In this document: piece after piece, positions 34,993 to 48,383 of the stretch
Numbering within the stretch: position 1 is the first letter of the stretch
Layout: the number at the start of each line of letters is the position of its first letter
Assembly: GCF_027580225.2 (NCBI RefSeq)
Contig: NC_073354.2
Coordinates: 8,470,001-8,534,000 of the forward strand
Length of the DNA stretch: 64,000 bases
Direction of reading: 5' to 3'
From: Misgurnus anguillicaudatus
Lineage: Eukaryota; Chordata; Actinopteri; Cypriniformes; Cobitidae
Notes under the pieces: model-generated
Databases searched by the model: none
Seen by the model: the letters and a program-made list of their open reading frames with translations, nothing else
What the model was told of the DNA's origin: nothing
Program-made: the position numbers and the translations under genes

Positions 34993-36829
34993 TTCTTTAG
35001 ATAAATGAGTAAACTGTCTTAAATAAGTCAGAAAATATGACTGAAAACATGTAATAATATGAGTAATACAAGCCAATGGCCGCGATTTTAATATTTATGA
35101 ATAGGAATCTGTATGTCTTTAAAGCTGTTAATACGTACATAATTATTAGTCCTGTCAACAAGTTGATATTATACCGATTAGAATTGGAACCAAGCATAGA
35201 TGTAAAACCGACTTGTTTAGATTATTAAGGTTATGTTTAACAACAGAGACTTTTATTCAGCTGTTTGAATTCACAAATGCAGACGTGACAGAATTCCACG
35301 GCTGAAACTAAACTCTTTTCTGGACCAAATATAATTGTCTGGAGTGGCGAGTATGTGTAACTAACTTCCTCAAAATTATCAAGAGTTCTTGCTTGGAAGA
35401 CCCTTGTGTTGAATGTTTTCAGTAATGTTTATATGGTAACACTGGTTCAACATTCATTTATACACTGTCATTATTTGGACTTCTTGGTCTTTGGTAGCAG
35501 CAAATGAGAATCTTTTGAGAAAGAGTTTTAAAACGAGGCAGCAGCAGTTTTTACAGGTCTACATATATGTTAATAGGTTTTTGTAAGGAGTTGTAAGGAA
35601 GTGGATGTGGTTTTCCTGTCGCCTCTCATCTGAAATTACACCGCTTATATTAAACATTGAACAAATGGCATTGTCTTTTAAAGACAGTCTGTCTTAAATG
35701 TGTGCGTCAAGCTCACCATATAGGTTTTGAAAGCTTTTCCAAAAAGAGTTTGCTGTTTTAATATCATATAGCAAGCTAAGTTTATGCTTCCAGAGAGAAT
35801 ACTAAGCCTGATCTGACAGCGTCTCAGTGGAGGAAGCTGTAGAAATACTTGAAATGTTGAACATCATCTGCTCATTCAGTTTCAGTCTACAGGAATTTAT
35901 TTCCGTTGGCCAGACTGAGTCTTGAGGAAACAATAAACACATGTAAACCTTCTGAACCTGGAATTAATAAACCAGAATAGAATAATGAAAACATTTAGGT
36001 CTCTGAAAAAGATTAATGAGTAAAAAATGTGTGGCTTTTATAACATACTGTATCTGTTAAGCACCGATTATACTTCAGCCGTCTGCGTTTGCGCACTGTC
36101 TGGATGCTGTTTAGGCACCCAGGAGCGTTTGCGGCCGTCCGACCGTACAAAAAAAATAGCTGTAAATATGCAGCTGGTTGCCAGTAATTTACTGTAGAAG
36201 ATAAAGACTGAAAATGTTTTATGTTCATTTACTGTTGAACAAACTGTTGACAGTAAATAACATGCATGTAAAATCTATATTATATTTATTTGATTTAGAT
36301 TTAAGTTAGATTTGTAAGCCACCAATTTCAATCAAATTATATGTTCTTATATTATATTATCTTAATCACTGACTTGCTACCTAAAATATAGCACACATCT
36401 AAAACATATCAACATGTCCCTGCAGTTTTCAACTAGCTGTTACCATTCCGCCCATTTATTTTTGTTTGTTACTTATAGTTGCCATGAAATAGAAGTAGTG
36501 ATTGCCTAATTTTTCCCATGGTAACGTATTATCTGAGTGAAACCAGCTTCTGAAATGAAATAAGGTAGGACTGGATTTAACTTTAAATTTGAATTGTTGC
36601 TAATTGCCAATCGCAGCGATCTTCTCCCGGACCCCACCCACCTGCCATACCATATGACCGGAAGTAAATAGAGATCGTTTTGAGGAGGGAAGATTTGCGT
36701 TTTTAATTTAAGATTATGAGGGCACATGCATTTGTAAAAAATAATGAAGCTCACAGATGAGTCATTTGTAAAAAATACCACAATATTAAAAAACAAATTA
36801 CAGTTTTTTATTTTATTTTAATGATGATT
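34993..36829 (+). other. Intron 1 stretch, nothing clear
   Basis: Apparently low-copy. 36062-36150 ('ttatacttcagccgtctgcg ... gcggccgtccgaccgta') is a short piece related to the MITE at 57074-57606. Confidence 0.45.
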
Positions 36830-37554
36830 TTAACCCTTGTGCATTGTTCAAATTCACTACCATTTCATGTAAACGGCTTTAAAAATGTATCAGATAAATC
36901 TGTTAATCAACCTCAGTACTGATCAAAGCCAAATGTTTACAAAAATTCCAGGATTTTAACCCTTTAATTGCCAAGTTCATAAAGGATGTCACTGATTTGG
37001 GGAAAAAACAATTACAGATTTTCAATATAAAAAGTGATTTTGGACTAGATTTTATTTACGTTTTTCACAGTCTTGGGCATGTCAAAGATTAGTAAAAACA
37101 TTGGCTTTGATGCATTTTTATTTTTAGTGGCTTTCAATGCTGTTTTTGCCCCATTGACTTTCATTATAACAACATTTTTTTGATTGCAAAGCCATGACAT
37201 CATATAATCATGTGTTCTTGATTGTTGGTGGTTTTTCCTTTTGCAAAGAGGTCAAATTTGTCATTTTTACTATTGATCTCAATGTGGCACCAGTAACCCT
37301 TTAGTAGACCTGTGCAAAAAGAAAGCTTAATTTCTGACTTGTACATTGAGTTATATGAAGTTATATGGAGTATACAGCATATTATTGTGGGTGTGTAAAA
37401 TGTGTAAAAATGATAGAGTTTTACCTGTTTGCAAAAGGAAAAAACACCAACAATCAAGGATGCATGATTATATGGTGTCACGGCTTGTGGCCAAATTAAG
37501 ACAAAAAAAACCCATAGTGGATGAAAACATCCCCAACAACACATAAAGGGTTAA
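36830..37554. mobile_element. TTAA-bounded element, TTAACCCTTGTG family
   Basis: Left TTAACCCTTGTGCATTGTT; right 'aacaacacataaagggttaa'. Inside is a second inverted repeat of about 50 bp: 37194-37248 ('tgacatcatataatcatg...') against 37428-37481 ('...catgattatatggtgtca'). No coding content. Confidence 0.65.
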
Positions 37555-39677
37555 ATTAGAGTGAATCAGGTCAGTCATGCTTCATCACAAACGGCTATTT
37601 CACGTTTTAGACATTGCCAATTTAAAGATTTAAGCACAAGACAACAGGAAAGAGATTTACTCACATGCTGTTTTAAAATGTTGAATGTACACCCACTCGA
37701 AGCGTGTGCCTGGAAACCCGCATCTTAATGCTTCAGACAGCGTGCAAACGCTAAGTTCATGCTAAGTTCAACTTTTGTAACTGCAAAAAGGATTAATCTA
37801 TACTTATTTTAACCTATACATTATGACTATGAATGCAGTATTACATTTGATTACGCTTCTACAGACCAACATGAAAAACATAAAAGGCACTGTTTTATAT
37901 GCTTGTTATAATATAATTATGTGGGTATTGCTCATAATTTATTATATTTCTTGTTCAATTATTTATTTATTTATTGTTTGTTTTCTATTATATATATCTT
38001 GAACACTTAAGCAAAACATGGTCAGGTCAACATGGCTAAATCATTTTTGGTCCCATTTTTTATCCACTGCATGAATAATTTGTTGGGTCTAATATGTCAC
38101 AATTTACTTTGTATTGCTTTACTATATACATATACCCTGTCCCCCTCACTTTTAAGATACTGGCTATGCCCCTGGTTACAACTAAGCCTGAAGTATGGTG
38201 ATAATTACTGTAAATAGGAAACAATGTGAATTCAATTAATATTATAATCAAAGCTATGCAGTAAGTGCTACACAGGCTCATTGCAATTACGTACCCCTGC
38301 CTACATTTCTACATGTAGGCAGGGGTGTTTTTAGGGGGGTTCTAACCAGACAATTTGAGTGCCAAAAATTATCTTTATAGGCAGCAACATAGTACTTTTT
38401 TTTTTAAAACAACAGGAATTTTATGAAAATCAGCAAAGATGTCTACAGACAGGTCAGAGTCAGACACTACTGAGGCTGCTGTAAAGATGAATGTGAATGT
38501 AAACAGATAGTGTACATCCTTCTTCTGGTATATTATAAGACAGGTCAACACAGGAAAGGAAACATGGGGTCTTTAAGAGGTTAACACAAAGTTTGTGTGT
38601 TCACTTCCTGAATAAATTGACTTTTGCCCTTGAGTAAATCACTAAATTACTGCCGGACTCAACAGGGTAATTACAGTAATTATCATTTGATTAAAAGTCC
38701 AGGAAAAGAGAGCAATAGACAGAAACTCTCATAAATGTTCAACTCAGAGGTTGTGTTACATTTCATTTAAAAGATTATAAAAATATTGATGGACAAATTA
38801 AAATGCTTCTTGTAATTTTAACAGATTTATTTAAATAAAGATTCTGTACAGTATGAAACATTACCACAGTAAAAGCCTGTACAGTACATACTGTATGTCT
38901 TTTACACCTGACATCTTGTGTGCAAAAACAAATAACTCTGTAAAAATGTAACTATTAAAAACAAATTACAACTTACAAATGACTGTTTTGTAGTGCACCT
39001 GTGTGTGCGTGTGATCTGTGTAAATTAAAATAAAATCTGGTAAATTTTCATTATAAAACATCAGTATTTTGCCCTTAACCACCATAACTCATCAGCTAAC
39101 CGTGCAAGCACACGCACGCAAACACACACGAGTGATTATGATAACAGAAAATTGAATAATCACCCCAGACATTTACTGCCATCATTTTCTGCGCATTTTG
39201 ATAATCAGGTGCTGGCTTGCAGTTGGTAATGAAATAGATGTGAGATTGTAGTGGTAAATCTCTGCAGGGCTGCTGTTAGTTAAACACACTCACACATACA
39301 AACAGACACGCCAACCTGATCGAATGAGAATTCATACGTATTTTGTTGTCAAATTCATATAAATCTGTACATAGTGAATCTTATAAAAACATAATAATAG
39401 CCCACCCCTTAAGTCTAGCACAACTCGGAGGTATTGTGCACCGGAAGTGCACATGAAATAGCGCGAGCATAGTCAGATAGCGTCTACTTCAAAATGCTAA
39501 ATATACGTTAGCAGGCAATGTTAATCGTTAATGATTTGGGACAAATATGATGTTATTTAGTGTTAAACTATGTGAGTGGCACTCTGTTGCGCAACAGGGA
39601 TTTGACCAGCCTCCTGAGTCATAGCTGGGCACCGCGGACAGGCATCACCTGTCGGCGCCGGTGTGCGTATACTCATA
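37555..39677 (+). other. Intron 1 stretch; one small hairpin
   Basis: A perfect 14-bp stem, 'acccctgcctacat' (38293-38306) against 'atgtaggcaggggt' (38313-38326) with a 6-nt loop, is the only structure noticed. The rest shows nothing recognised. Confidence 0.5.
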
Positions 39678-40668
39678 CACTGTAAAAAGTGTTTCTGTGC
39701 CTTAATAGATTTATCAAAGATAAAACGAGTAAACTGTATTAAAAAAAATGTATTCTGAGTTAAAATAACATAAAAAGATGAATAATTTGAGTAATTCTAA
39801 ATGAACACTTTATTGAGTAGATTCAGGTTAATTTTATCATGTATAATCCACTAAAATTTGTAAGAAGGAAATTAACTTAATAATTTTGTGTTGAAACTTC
39901 ATGGATGAGTTTAGTAAACGTAGCTAACTAGGCAGTAGACTTGTAGTTCCCAGCATGCTTTGCATGGGACTGCATTTGAACAGTGAAATTTAAATGTAAA
40001 CGCTATTTTATGTGTTTTTAACTGAAAAGAAAGACTTTTTAGTGTTTAATGTTCATTTATCTTCGAGATTTAGAAGAGTTTTTGTTTCATCTTTGATTTT
40101 TGTAGTTACCATTGTTCAGAAGACTGGTGCTTGTGCATAGACTGCATACTGAAGTATGTCGCGCTTTCCAGCTGCCCAAAACTAAACTGGGTGGGCGTGT
40201 TGATTGAATAAACAATTCGTGCCCTCATCTCGATAAAGTCTAAATCAATGTTTATGGAAACAACAACAAACCATAAAAAAGTTACATGTACCAAGAAAAG
40301 TAAATTAAACTGAGTAATACTATTAGTTAACTCAACTTAATTTTGTTGCGTTTGTATTAAGTAATATTACAATGTTTCTCAGTGGCGGCTGGTGACGTCT
40401 TTTTTTGAAGCGCATGATGCGAAGTTCGTCACAACATGTATGTAGCTTGTCATGTGTGTTGTTCGTCATTTCAAAATATGTGTTCTGCACTTTGAGAGAT
40501 CGTGTACTTATTTTGAATTAGCGCATCCTCGGAAGTGCAGTCACGAGCCGCCACTGGTGTTTATTATACTTAAAAAAGGCTACAAGTTGACTTAACTTAA
40601 AACATCAAATGCAGCCACTTGCCTACATTTTTTAGGTAAGTTAGATTTAGGTATTACTTTTTACAGTG
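39678..40668. mobile_element. Mariner-type MITE, TA target, 991 bp
   Basis: Begins CACTGTAAAAAGTG and ends 'actttttacagtg' with TA on both sides (39676-39677, 40669-40670). An interior motif 'agttcccagcatgctttgca' recurs inverted near 62250 in a related element. It holds the small hAT at 40380-40556. Confidence 0.7.
40380..40556. mobile_element. hAT-type MITE, 177 bp, nested
   Basis: Begins CAGTGGCGGCTGGTGA and ends 'tcacgagccgccactg' (16-bp inverted repeat with one mismatch). Flanks atgtttct and gtgtttat match at 6 of 8 positions, a decayed TSD. Confidence 0.75.
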
Positions 40669-40670
40669 TA

Positions 40671-41689
40671 GAAAACAATGTGTTCGATTGTTTTAGAACG
40701 GCGTGGCGCTGAGCTGCGCGTCCGTTGTGCGACCCCCTTAAGAATATACACAAGTGTCAGTGTTTACGTTCATTGATAGGACCTTTAGGGTTGTGTACTC
40801 ACAAACTTCTTGATTTCACTTAATTAAGGTTAAATTTCATAAAGTGCATTGTGCTCGGCTTTCCGTGGTCTCTTCTGATCACCTGCCGTAAGTTTCATAT
40901 TAGGGATTTGTTCATTTTGTCGAATACCCAAAATTTTGCACAGTCAATACAGTATAATGCAAGTGTTTTGATATTGTAGAAATGCTTTATTTACAGTTGA
41001 ACATGATTCATTGTATTGCACAGACCAGGAACAGTGTGGTTACTGACACAAAGTGATCAATATTCAGCTGATCAAATGATCAATGAGGTGAGACAATATA
41101 AAATCCATCAGGTTTTTTCATACTGTACCATAGTTTTAGTTTTAAATCCTACTACACAACATGTGATTGTGTCTCTTCTTATACAAATGGAATGACAAAA
41201 TCATTGTAGGGTTGAAATGAATAGTTGACATTATCAACAATGTTGAAAAATATTATTTATCACATAAAATAAGACAAGATCATTTTAAACTCAATCTGTT
41301 TTCATTACATGAGCCCTGTAGCCACACACACATCACAATCCATTTGAGCTCAAATCATTTTGATAAAGTAGGCCTAGTTTTTTTTTTATACAAAAATTCT
41401 AGTAAAATACAAAACTAATTCATTATAGAGCTGTTTTTTACTGTAATCACCAAAACTGTTGATTAATCCTGGTAGATTTGTTGACTATCATAATAAACGT
41501 AAAGGGAAGTGTTGGAGTTTAAGACTCTGCTGATAATAAACTGATGGTCTCATACTGTAGAGCCTCATTAATCTGAAATGTTTGTGTTTGATGATGAAAC
41601 AGATGAATGTGATTATGGGTCTTCCTGAGCTTGTCATCGCTGTAGTTTTGATCAGGTCTGATCAAACTTAGCTCTCTCTATCTCTGATG
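40671..41689 (+). other. Intron 1 stretch, nothing recognised
   Basis: AT-rich and apparently low-copy; no repeat ends were seen. Confidence 0.45.
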
Positions 41690-42064
41690 GGAACATTTGG
41701 ACACTTTACACACAGAGTTTACGAAAAATACGAGTAAAGTCTGGGATTTTCCGGGATTGTTTGATTTTTGGGTCATTCACACTTCCAATTATTGTCCAGA
41801 ATCTGTGCTTGCATTCGCACACATACCATAAAGATCTCGTATAGACATGTGACGTATTTAAAGTCCTGCACCTGGTAGGTTTTTCCACAGCATCTGAAGT
41901 TATCTATCTAATTATCCCTGATTTGTCTCATTTGAGAAACCACGTGCGTGCACTTTAGTTTATGAAAAGATCATAAGGAGCGCGTTATGCGCTTTTCTAT
42001 CATGAATAGGGCTGGTGAATATGACGTATATTCTGTTACCGTGAAATAAAGGTTGTTTCTCTAT

Positions 42065-42505
42065 GGCCCTGTCCCAAATGGCGCACTTCATTTGGACTTT
42101 CGGTCTCGTGGCCTTAAATTGCGCGTGCTCGCTTAGTCTACGAGTCCGTAGGGTGTCCCATCTGTCATTTTTTACACTTCGAAGTGTGCTAATCAGCGCC
42201 CCCTTGAAGTGGTCTTCGAGGAAGCCCGCACTGCAGCATGCTTCACACACTTTACCAACCCAGAAGTCCTTGCGAAAGAGCAACCAGAGCAATCAGACCA
42301 ATCAGACGACGGAAGGGAGGAGTTCACATTGACTGGCAACTTCTCTTCCTATTTCCGGCGTGACACTCGAGCCTGTCCCAAAATACGACTCCGGTGCACC
42401 CACGTGGACTCGCATCACAGGTCCCTAAAGTCTGCACTACATGAGGTCATCAAAGTGTGGACTCTGAAGAGGACCACAAGTCCGTGTGCCATTTGGGACA
42501 GGGCC
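42065..42505. mobile_element. MITE with GGCCCTGTCCCAAATGG ends, copy 2
   Basis: Left 'ggccctgtcccaaatggcgc', right 'gccatttgggacagggcc'. Same family and length class as 15717-16154 (441 versus 438 bp). The 181-codon plus-strand frame crossing its right end is not a gene. Confidence 0.75.
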
Positions 42506-42576
42506 AATATGTGTTCTTCAGCGATCTTGCGTCCTTGTGTTCTCGCTCTACGTCATCATAAACTGTCGAAGTTAAA

Positions 42577-42823
42577 TTCCAATTCTCAAGAACGCAAGTA
42601 CAGGCGCATGAAAATACCCGAATGTGTTCTTGATATCGAGGATGCATCGAGTGCAGACTTGCGCGCTGAAATCTGGGGAGGTCAGGTGACCAACAGGAAG
42701 ATCGCACACATTTCAATTCTCACAAGTGCGTTCTGTGTTCTTGCGACCTTCTGAGGTCGTTCTTCCAAGGTCGCCTGGCAAGACCAGAACGCAAGTCCGT
42801 TCTTTGCATTCTTGGAATTGAGA
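42577..42823. mobile_element. Small palindromic MITE, TTCCAATTCTCAAGAACGCA ends
   Basis: 'ttccaattctcaagaacgca' at the left is matched by 'ttctttgcattcttggaatt' at the right (inverse, a few mismatches). The interior repeats 'cgttcttccaaggtcg' type words. About 247 bp. Confidence 0.6.
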
Positions 42824-42893
42824 AACAGCCAAAATGTAACAGATTTTTTTATTCCGTGCATACCGTGGAATGTAAATAAGTAATTGTGGCTAA

Positions 42894-42918
42894 CTCTCTC
42901 TCTCTCCCTCTCTCTCTT

Positions 42919-42968
<50 letters not shown>

Positions 42969-42982
42969 TCTCTCTCTCTCTC
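42894..42982. repeat. (CT)n microsatellite, about 89 bp
   Basis: Nearly pure CT with a few CCC interruptions. Minus-strand Arg/Glu-rich frames over it are artefacts. Confidence 0.95.
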
Positions 42983-43560
42983 GCTCTATGCTTATGCAGT
43001 AGCAGGTCTCTCGCATGAAGTCTCTTGAGGCGTGCGTAAGGAGCAGCGTTGCCAAATAAAGAAAGCACTTCTCGCACATAATGCTAATAGCGGTAAAATT
43101 TTCTGAACTTTAAGCAACCTAAGACAAAATCCGCGTGTATATCAGTGACGTGTGCTCTGTTGAAGTGATTTAGTTTGACGCGACATTTGCTCATAGTAAA
43201 AACATTTTTGATCAGAAAGACGAGAAAGAGACGCAACGGTTAAGGTGCAAGTCTAAGAAAGTAAAGCAGACTTCATGGTCATCTGCTCATAGCAACTGCC
43301 ATATTTATAATATCCATATTTTAAGCTCCGTCTCTCATATACAAGTATTTACTACGGTATGCCCCTTACGGCATTGTTTCTGCCTCATGTTCACACGGAA
43401 TGCTTTCCGTAAATGTTACGGCAATGTTACTAGGTCCTCTGTTTGGAAACGATCCCAGATCATTTACAGGACGTGTTTGTGTTCACACAGATGCCTCTCT
43501 TGCCAATTTTGTGTGCTGTGTGAATGGGGTTTACAGAGCTGTGATCTGCTGACATATTTA

Positions 43561-45099
43561 GCCGTGTTTTCATTTAACTCTTTTGAATTATGTAGTCAAG
43601 TGTACAGATTTAACACACCTCCCGAATATACAGTACCGTTCCATAGAAGTGCTTGAGTAAATGTGCTGTAAACTGTGAACATAGAAGTATATGCTGAAAA
43701 CAGCTGTTTGCCATTATCAGTCTCATTTGTGACTCTATAGTTTTTAGGAAGTGAATGACATCCTGCCTAAATAACGCCTAAATTCGGCAGAAAATCCTCA
43801 CACACAGTCTTAGGGATGTGCAATATTTTAGGGGTCTAGATAGAACAAGGAATAAACCAAAAGGTATTGCTCCAATGCAGAGGCAAATTGCATCTTTGGC
43901 TCATTTATTTAACTGTTTGTGTGTCCACAGCTGCGCATGTGTGTGTGCGCGCGTGCATGTGTGTGTGTTTGTGTGTGTGTGAATTCCTGACCTGATTGTC
44001 ATGAACCCAGAGTAAAAAAACACAAGTCTAGACAGTTTGTGCCCTTTGTGTTTGTGTGTGTGCTACGCAGACTCCAATCCTGTATGTGATCTGTAATGTT
44101 TATGGGAGGAAAGGATGTTGTCATGTGCCCCGAGGGAGAGTCAGTAGATCTGTTTACTTCCCAACTCATATCATAAAACCATCAAATAATGGCAAGTTAT
44201 AAAACAAACACTCCATTTTATTGAGGTGAGATAATGTGGACAGTGGACAGAGATACCAGCTGTATTTATTACCTTCAAATCTACACAGAATTAACTTATT
44301 ACAAATAAATGGTGAAAAATAATTTAAAAAACTCTTGAAACTTATGTAAACTATTTAAAGAGCAGCAATTATCTGATTCACGGATTTACATTTCCTTTGG
44401 TGTGTGTGTGTGTGTATTAGTACATGTTAACAACGCAAAGGTACAAACCCCAAAATAAACAATATGGGCGTTATCTTCTCCAATGTAAATCTCTTTTCTT
44501 GGACTACAACAAACACACGGATTGTAGGCAACAGTTTAATTTCTGGGATTGATGATGTAGAAAAGACTGCCACTTCTGTAGTTCTGGATCAGTGGACATA
44601 TCCGAGTATTTTCTGCTAAATAAAAGCCGGCTCTGGGTTTCTGTATGGATATATTTGAAGTGTTGCACTTCTGTATTTGGGTGTGATGGAGACAGGTTAT
44701 TATCCGGGGCAGATTTATGTCAGTGTATAGCAGGTCTGTGTGATGACTGATGTGCTGCGTTTGCTCAGAGATGCTGTCGATATACTGACACATGCACAGA
44801 AAAAAAAGAGAGAAAGAAAGATTTGAGCAGATTGTTTACAATGCGCTCGTACCAAAGACTAATGGTAATGAGACGATGAGTTTAATTGAACATTTACTCT
44901 CTTTTGCTGTTATTTGGTTCATTTGTCTTTTGTTTGGTGGTTGGTGAGAGACAGCAGAAGAGAGAAAGAGAGATAAAAAATAAATAGGAGAAATCAGAAA
45001 TCAGGAACGTTTCACCTCTTCTTCTGTCTTAAAGCATCATCTTATTTTAAAACATGAGCTTTCCAGAGGTTTCAGTTGTACAATGTTGTTACAATGCTA
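43561..45099 (+). other. Intron 1 stretch with TG-rich patches and one MITE fragment
   Basis: TG/CG-rich patches at 43938-43982 and 44052-44062. 44390-44575 ('cctttggtgtgtg', 'gtacaaaccccaaa', 'caacagtttaatttctggga') is an inverted fragment of the 18954-19437 family. Nothing else was recognised. Confidence 0.5.
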
Positions 45100-45555
45100 A
45101 AACAAAGTTGTGACTGCTGAGTTAGTGCTATATGCTAGTTAATGCTATATGCTAGCATTTAGGCTGAGGTTCTACGATTGACTTTACGGTTACGTTTTGC
45201 AGGTCTATACTGAAAAAAATATATAAACTTACAACTCAGAAACGTCCATTAACAATCTCCAAACAATTAATTTTTCCCCAAAGTCTGTATCTTCGTCTGA
45301 TACAGACTTAAACATAAGGTCTGTTTACACACACAGAGCTACTGAAATTAGCTGCTCTGAGAAACAGCCAATCAGAGCAGAGCTCAACATTATTATTCAT
45401 GACCATTTCATTCTAAAGGGAAATCCTAGGGTTGTAAGTGGACATGAAAAACTGTATCTGGATAATTTTTGCACTTAATAAAGCCACACACCTTCTATGT
45501 AGATATCAAAGAATAATTTAACAGATTATTACAATGCATTCTTTGGCACCTTTAA
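45100..45555 (+). repeat. TTAAAGGTGCC-family fragment, copy 2
   Basis: Matches the right half of 7241-8330 up to 'ttctttggcacctttaa' with TTAA at 45552-45555. The left terminus is missing. Confidence 0.7.
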
Positions 45556-46482
45556 GTCCTGTAGCACTGTGTGTCTTCTTTTCTCTGAGGAGAATTCAAA
45601 GCACATAAAAGCAAACTATGGCTAGTTGTTGTCTGTCTGGTTCTGGCTGTGGTCACAGTTTTTGGTCAGATTAAGTTGTAGTGTGGATGATGTGTAGTGA
45701 GTACTTGATTTATAGCTATACACGCCATACAGAAAATGATACAACACAATCGTTTTTGCAGTCAGATGGTGGCCGGCAATAGAAAAGGATGTTCTGAAAG
45801 TGATTTTAGCTCTGCTTGTGCCCTGATCATCTCTCATATTACACACTAAAGGCTCTGAGTCCTGCATTTATAATGAAATCAAAACAGATCGAGGCAGCAT
45901 GTGTGTTACTGTGAACTGTATCCAAAACCAACAGAACCCGTGTCAGTCTGCTTCAGAATAATAAACGTGATGAAAACTGTGAAAAGGAAAAAAGGAATAA
46001 AAACACCTTGGATTGGAAATGACAAGTGTCATTAGTCTCTATTAAAGAATTATTCATTTATAAGTGCTATTTCCTATTTTATTACCATGGAAACATGGTG
46101 ATGTGTAGTACAGACTGACAGAGGTGAAGCACACACAAACAGATTTTTCATACCAGGATTTACAAAGATTAATTAGTCTCAGCTCTTGAAAAAGACACTT
46201 TACTTCTAACCTGAAATCACAGAATTGATCCATGGAAAGTACTGGTGTTTGTGACTTACAGGCCTTTAAACAACAAGAAGAGAAATACACATCACAAAAT
46301 TTCACCTCCAGTATTTCATTCTGTCTAACCAACTCTACCTCAAGGCATTTCGTGGTATAGTCACCAAATATTTCATTTATTTATTTGTGTTCATGGACAC
46401 ACTTTTCTGCTTTTTCATGTCACTCAGCGCAAATTTGTTTTTCAAGTAATTTTATGTATTGTCTTTCCTTTTTTAAAGGAAC
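45556..46482 (+). other. Intron 1 stretch, nothing recognised
   Basis: Low-copy sequence; no repeat ends or coding signal. Confidence 0.45.
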
Positions 46483-46498
46483 ACTCCACAGTGTTTCC

Positions 46499-48383
46499 GC
46501 TATATACATTCAACCGTGGCGGCCCGCCACTCCTAAAACATCTCCGCCACGCCTGCGGTTGTGGATAGAAGGGATACAGCAAACGAAATCTCGTTGGATG
46601 AGCACTGTTTTATCCTAATCCTTTAACCAAACCCAACTCTAAACACAAAATTTCACACGATTGTAGGATGTATTTGTATCTAATTTAGCCAGAACCGCTG
46701 TTTTCATCCTAATAATCCTACCTCCAAATCTAATCCTTACCTTTTCGGCATTTGCTGTATCCCTTCTAGACAAAACCCACAGCGGCAGCTCACAAAAAAG
46801 CTACCGAAATGTCCGCTCTGCGAGACTGGCTGTCTAGAAATAAATTCCTTTCTGGATTTGCGTTGTTCACTCATTTATAAATAAATCTCCTAAAATATCA
46901 TAATTTCCTCCATGGTTTAGTTTCATGCACAAATAGATTTAAATCAACAGAGGATTATTAAGCTACGTCTCTGTTTTGAGAAATAATAATAAAATAAATA
47001 AGCCTATACGAAATATGTTGCACTTAAATAATTATTAAATTGACAAAACGAATAAAAAAGTATTTGAGTTTCTGTTCTTTTTTTGTGACGCGCTCTAAAA
47101 CCAAAGCAGCAGAAAGCACGTCATGTTTTTAATGATTATAAATAAGCACAAGGTTTTCTCCTTATTGTGAGTTTACACAAATAAAAATACATCATTTGAA
47201 GTTTCGAATGTTGTTTTACTTTTATCTTTACGACTATAAATTTAGGGTAATTTAAGCTGCAAGGTCATCACGCATATGATGTTCACCGGCGCATATCTAC
47301 ACCAACACAGCGCAGGGCTGCGAGAAAAGACATTATTAAACTTTTGATTTAACATATTACGAGTTTTTTGGACATTCATTTGGAATCACTGTACTCATAT
47401 TATCAACTTATCTGGTCATTAGTTTTTCAGAATATAGGCTAACATAAGCGCAGTAGCGCGCTGCTGACCGCTCAGCTGTCAATCAATCCTCTGTGCTTTA
47501 GATCGACACTCACAAAGTTTCACATTAAATGATAAGATATTTGTCCAAAAACAAAAGGCTAAATACTGAATACTACTTATATGCGACTGCAAGACATTAA
47601 TAGTCGAATCTCTTTGTAAGAAAACTTACATTACTCTCGTGGAAGAGAAGAACGTTGGTAATAGAAACTTGAGGCAGAAGGTGAGACTGTTTTATCTGTT
47701 TTCAGACGAAACAGCAGGGTCGGGGTACCCGCTGGGTGAACCGCATAATATTTGATCTAACGGGTGTAATAGGCTATTCACGTCTCATTTGTGTTGTAGA
47801 TGCAGGTCGGGACTCAATAGACAAGAGTAAAATGCGGGTCTAACATCCAAGACCAAAATTCGACTCGTTTTTAAATGTCCCGTGCTTATTTGTGTTTAAG
47901 ATCTGTCTGAAGACCGGTAAAGGTTTATATTTAACTGCGCGATTTGCGGTGTGACCGGCTCGGGGTCACAGTCTTTATGTCAAATGGTACGGGTGTGAAA
48001 TAAAATTGCTGCTGATGTCGGATAACTGGTCGGTTGTTCTGTCAATCACAGCGGTGCAGATTATCAAACAGGACTGCATGACTTTGCAACAGCTCTGTAC
48101 GCTAAACACGAGGACGAACTTGCAATGCACACTACATTAAAACTATGAAATATCCGAACTACGTACCTAGCTATGTAACGTTTTTTTAAGAAAATACAGT
48201 TTAGATCAAACATAGAAAAGCAATATGCTATAAATATAATGAAAAGTAAATGACACCGTGAAAATTATAAAAAAATACATGTTAGTTTACTGTAGCCTAT
48301 GTTCTACATAAAAAAATTACATTTATAATCATAATGGGCGCCCCCTGCCGCCACAGCTGAAAAAAATCCTAGCGGAAACACTG
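46499..48383. mobile_element. hAT-like element with 5-bp TSD, 1885 bp
   Basis: Begins CAGTGTTTCCGCTA and ends with the exact inverse TAGCGGAAACACTG (14 bp). The host sequence ctcca is repeated at 46494-46498 and 48384-48388. Subterminal 'gtggcggcccgccac' and 'ctgccgccacag' lie near each end. No transposase frame was seen. The short TSD fits the hAT subgroup with 5-bp duplications reported from fish. Confidence 0.82.

Larger units (their letters stand above)
41690..43560 (-). repeat. Dispersed repeat related to 3830-4460, copy 2, multiply interrupted
   Basis: 41690-42005 parallels the 3.8-kb copy. The right end near 43385-43500 ('tgttcacacggaatgctttccgtaa', 'tgttcacacagatgcc') carries the same 'ttcacac.g' type of terminus in inverse context. 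Two MITEs (42065-42505, 42577-42823) and a CT tract sit between. Outer limits are approximate. Confidence 0.45.

Noticed and set aside
42209..42754. 181-codon plus-strand frame, the longest in the window
   Set aside because: It crosses the end of a MITE (42065-42505) into another MITE, with no recognisable domain and no counterpart frame in the sister MITE at 15717-16154.
42682..43079. Arg/Glu-repeat frames on the minus strand
   Set aside because: Translation of the (CT)n microsatellite.
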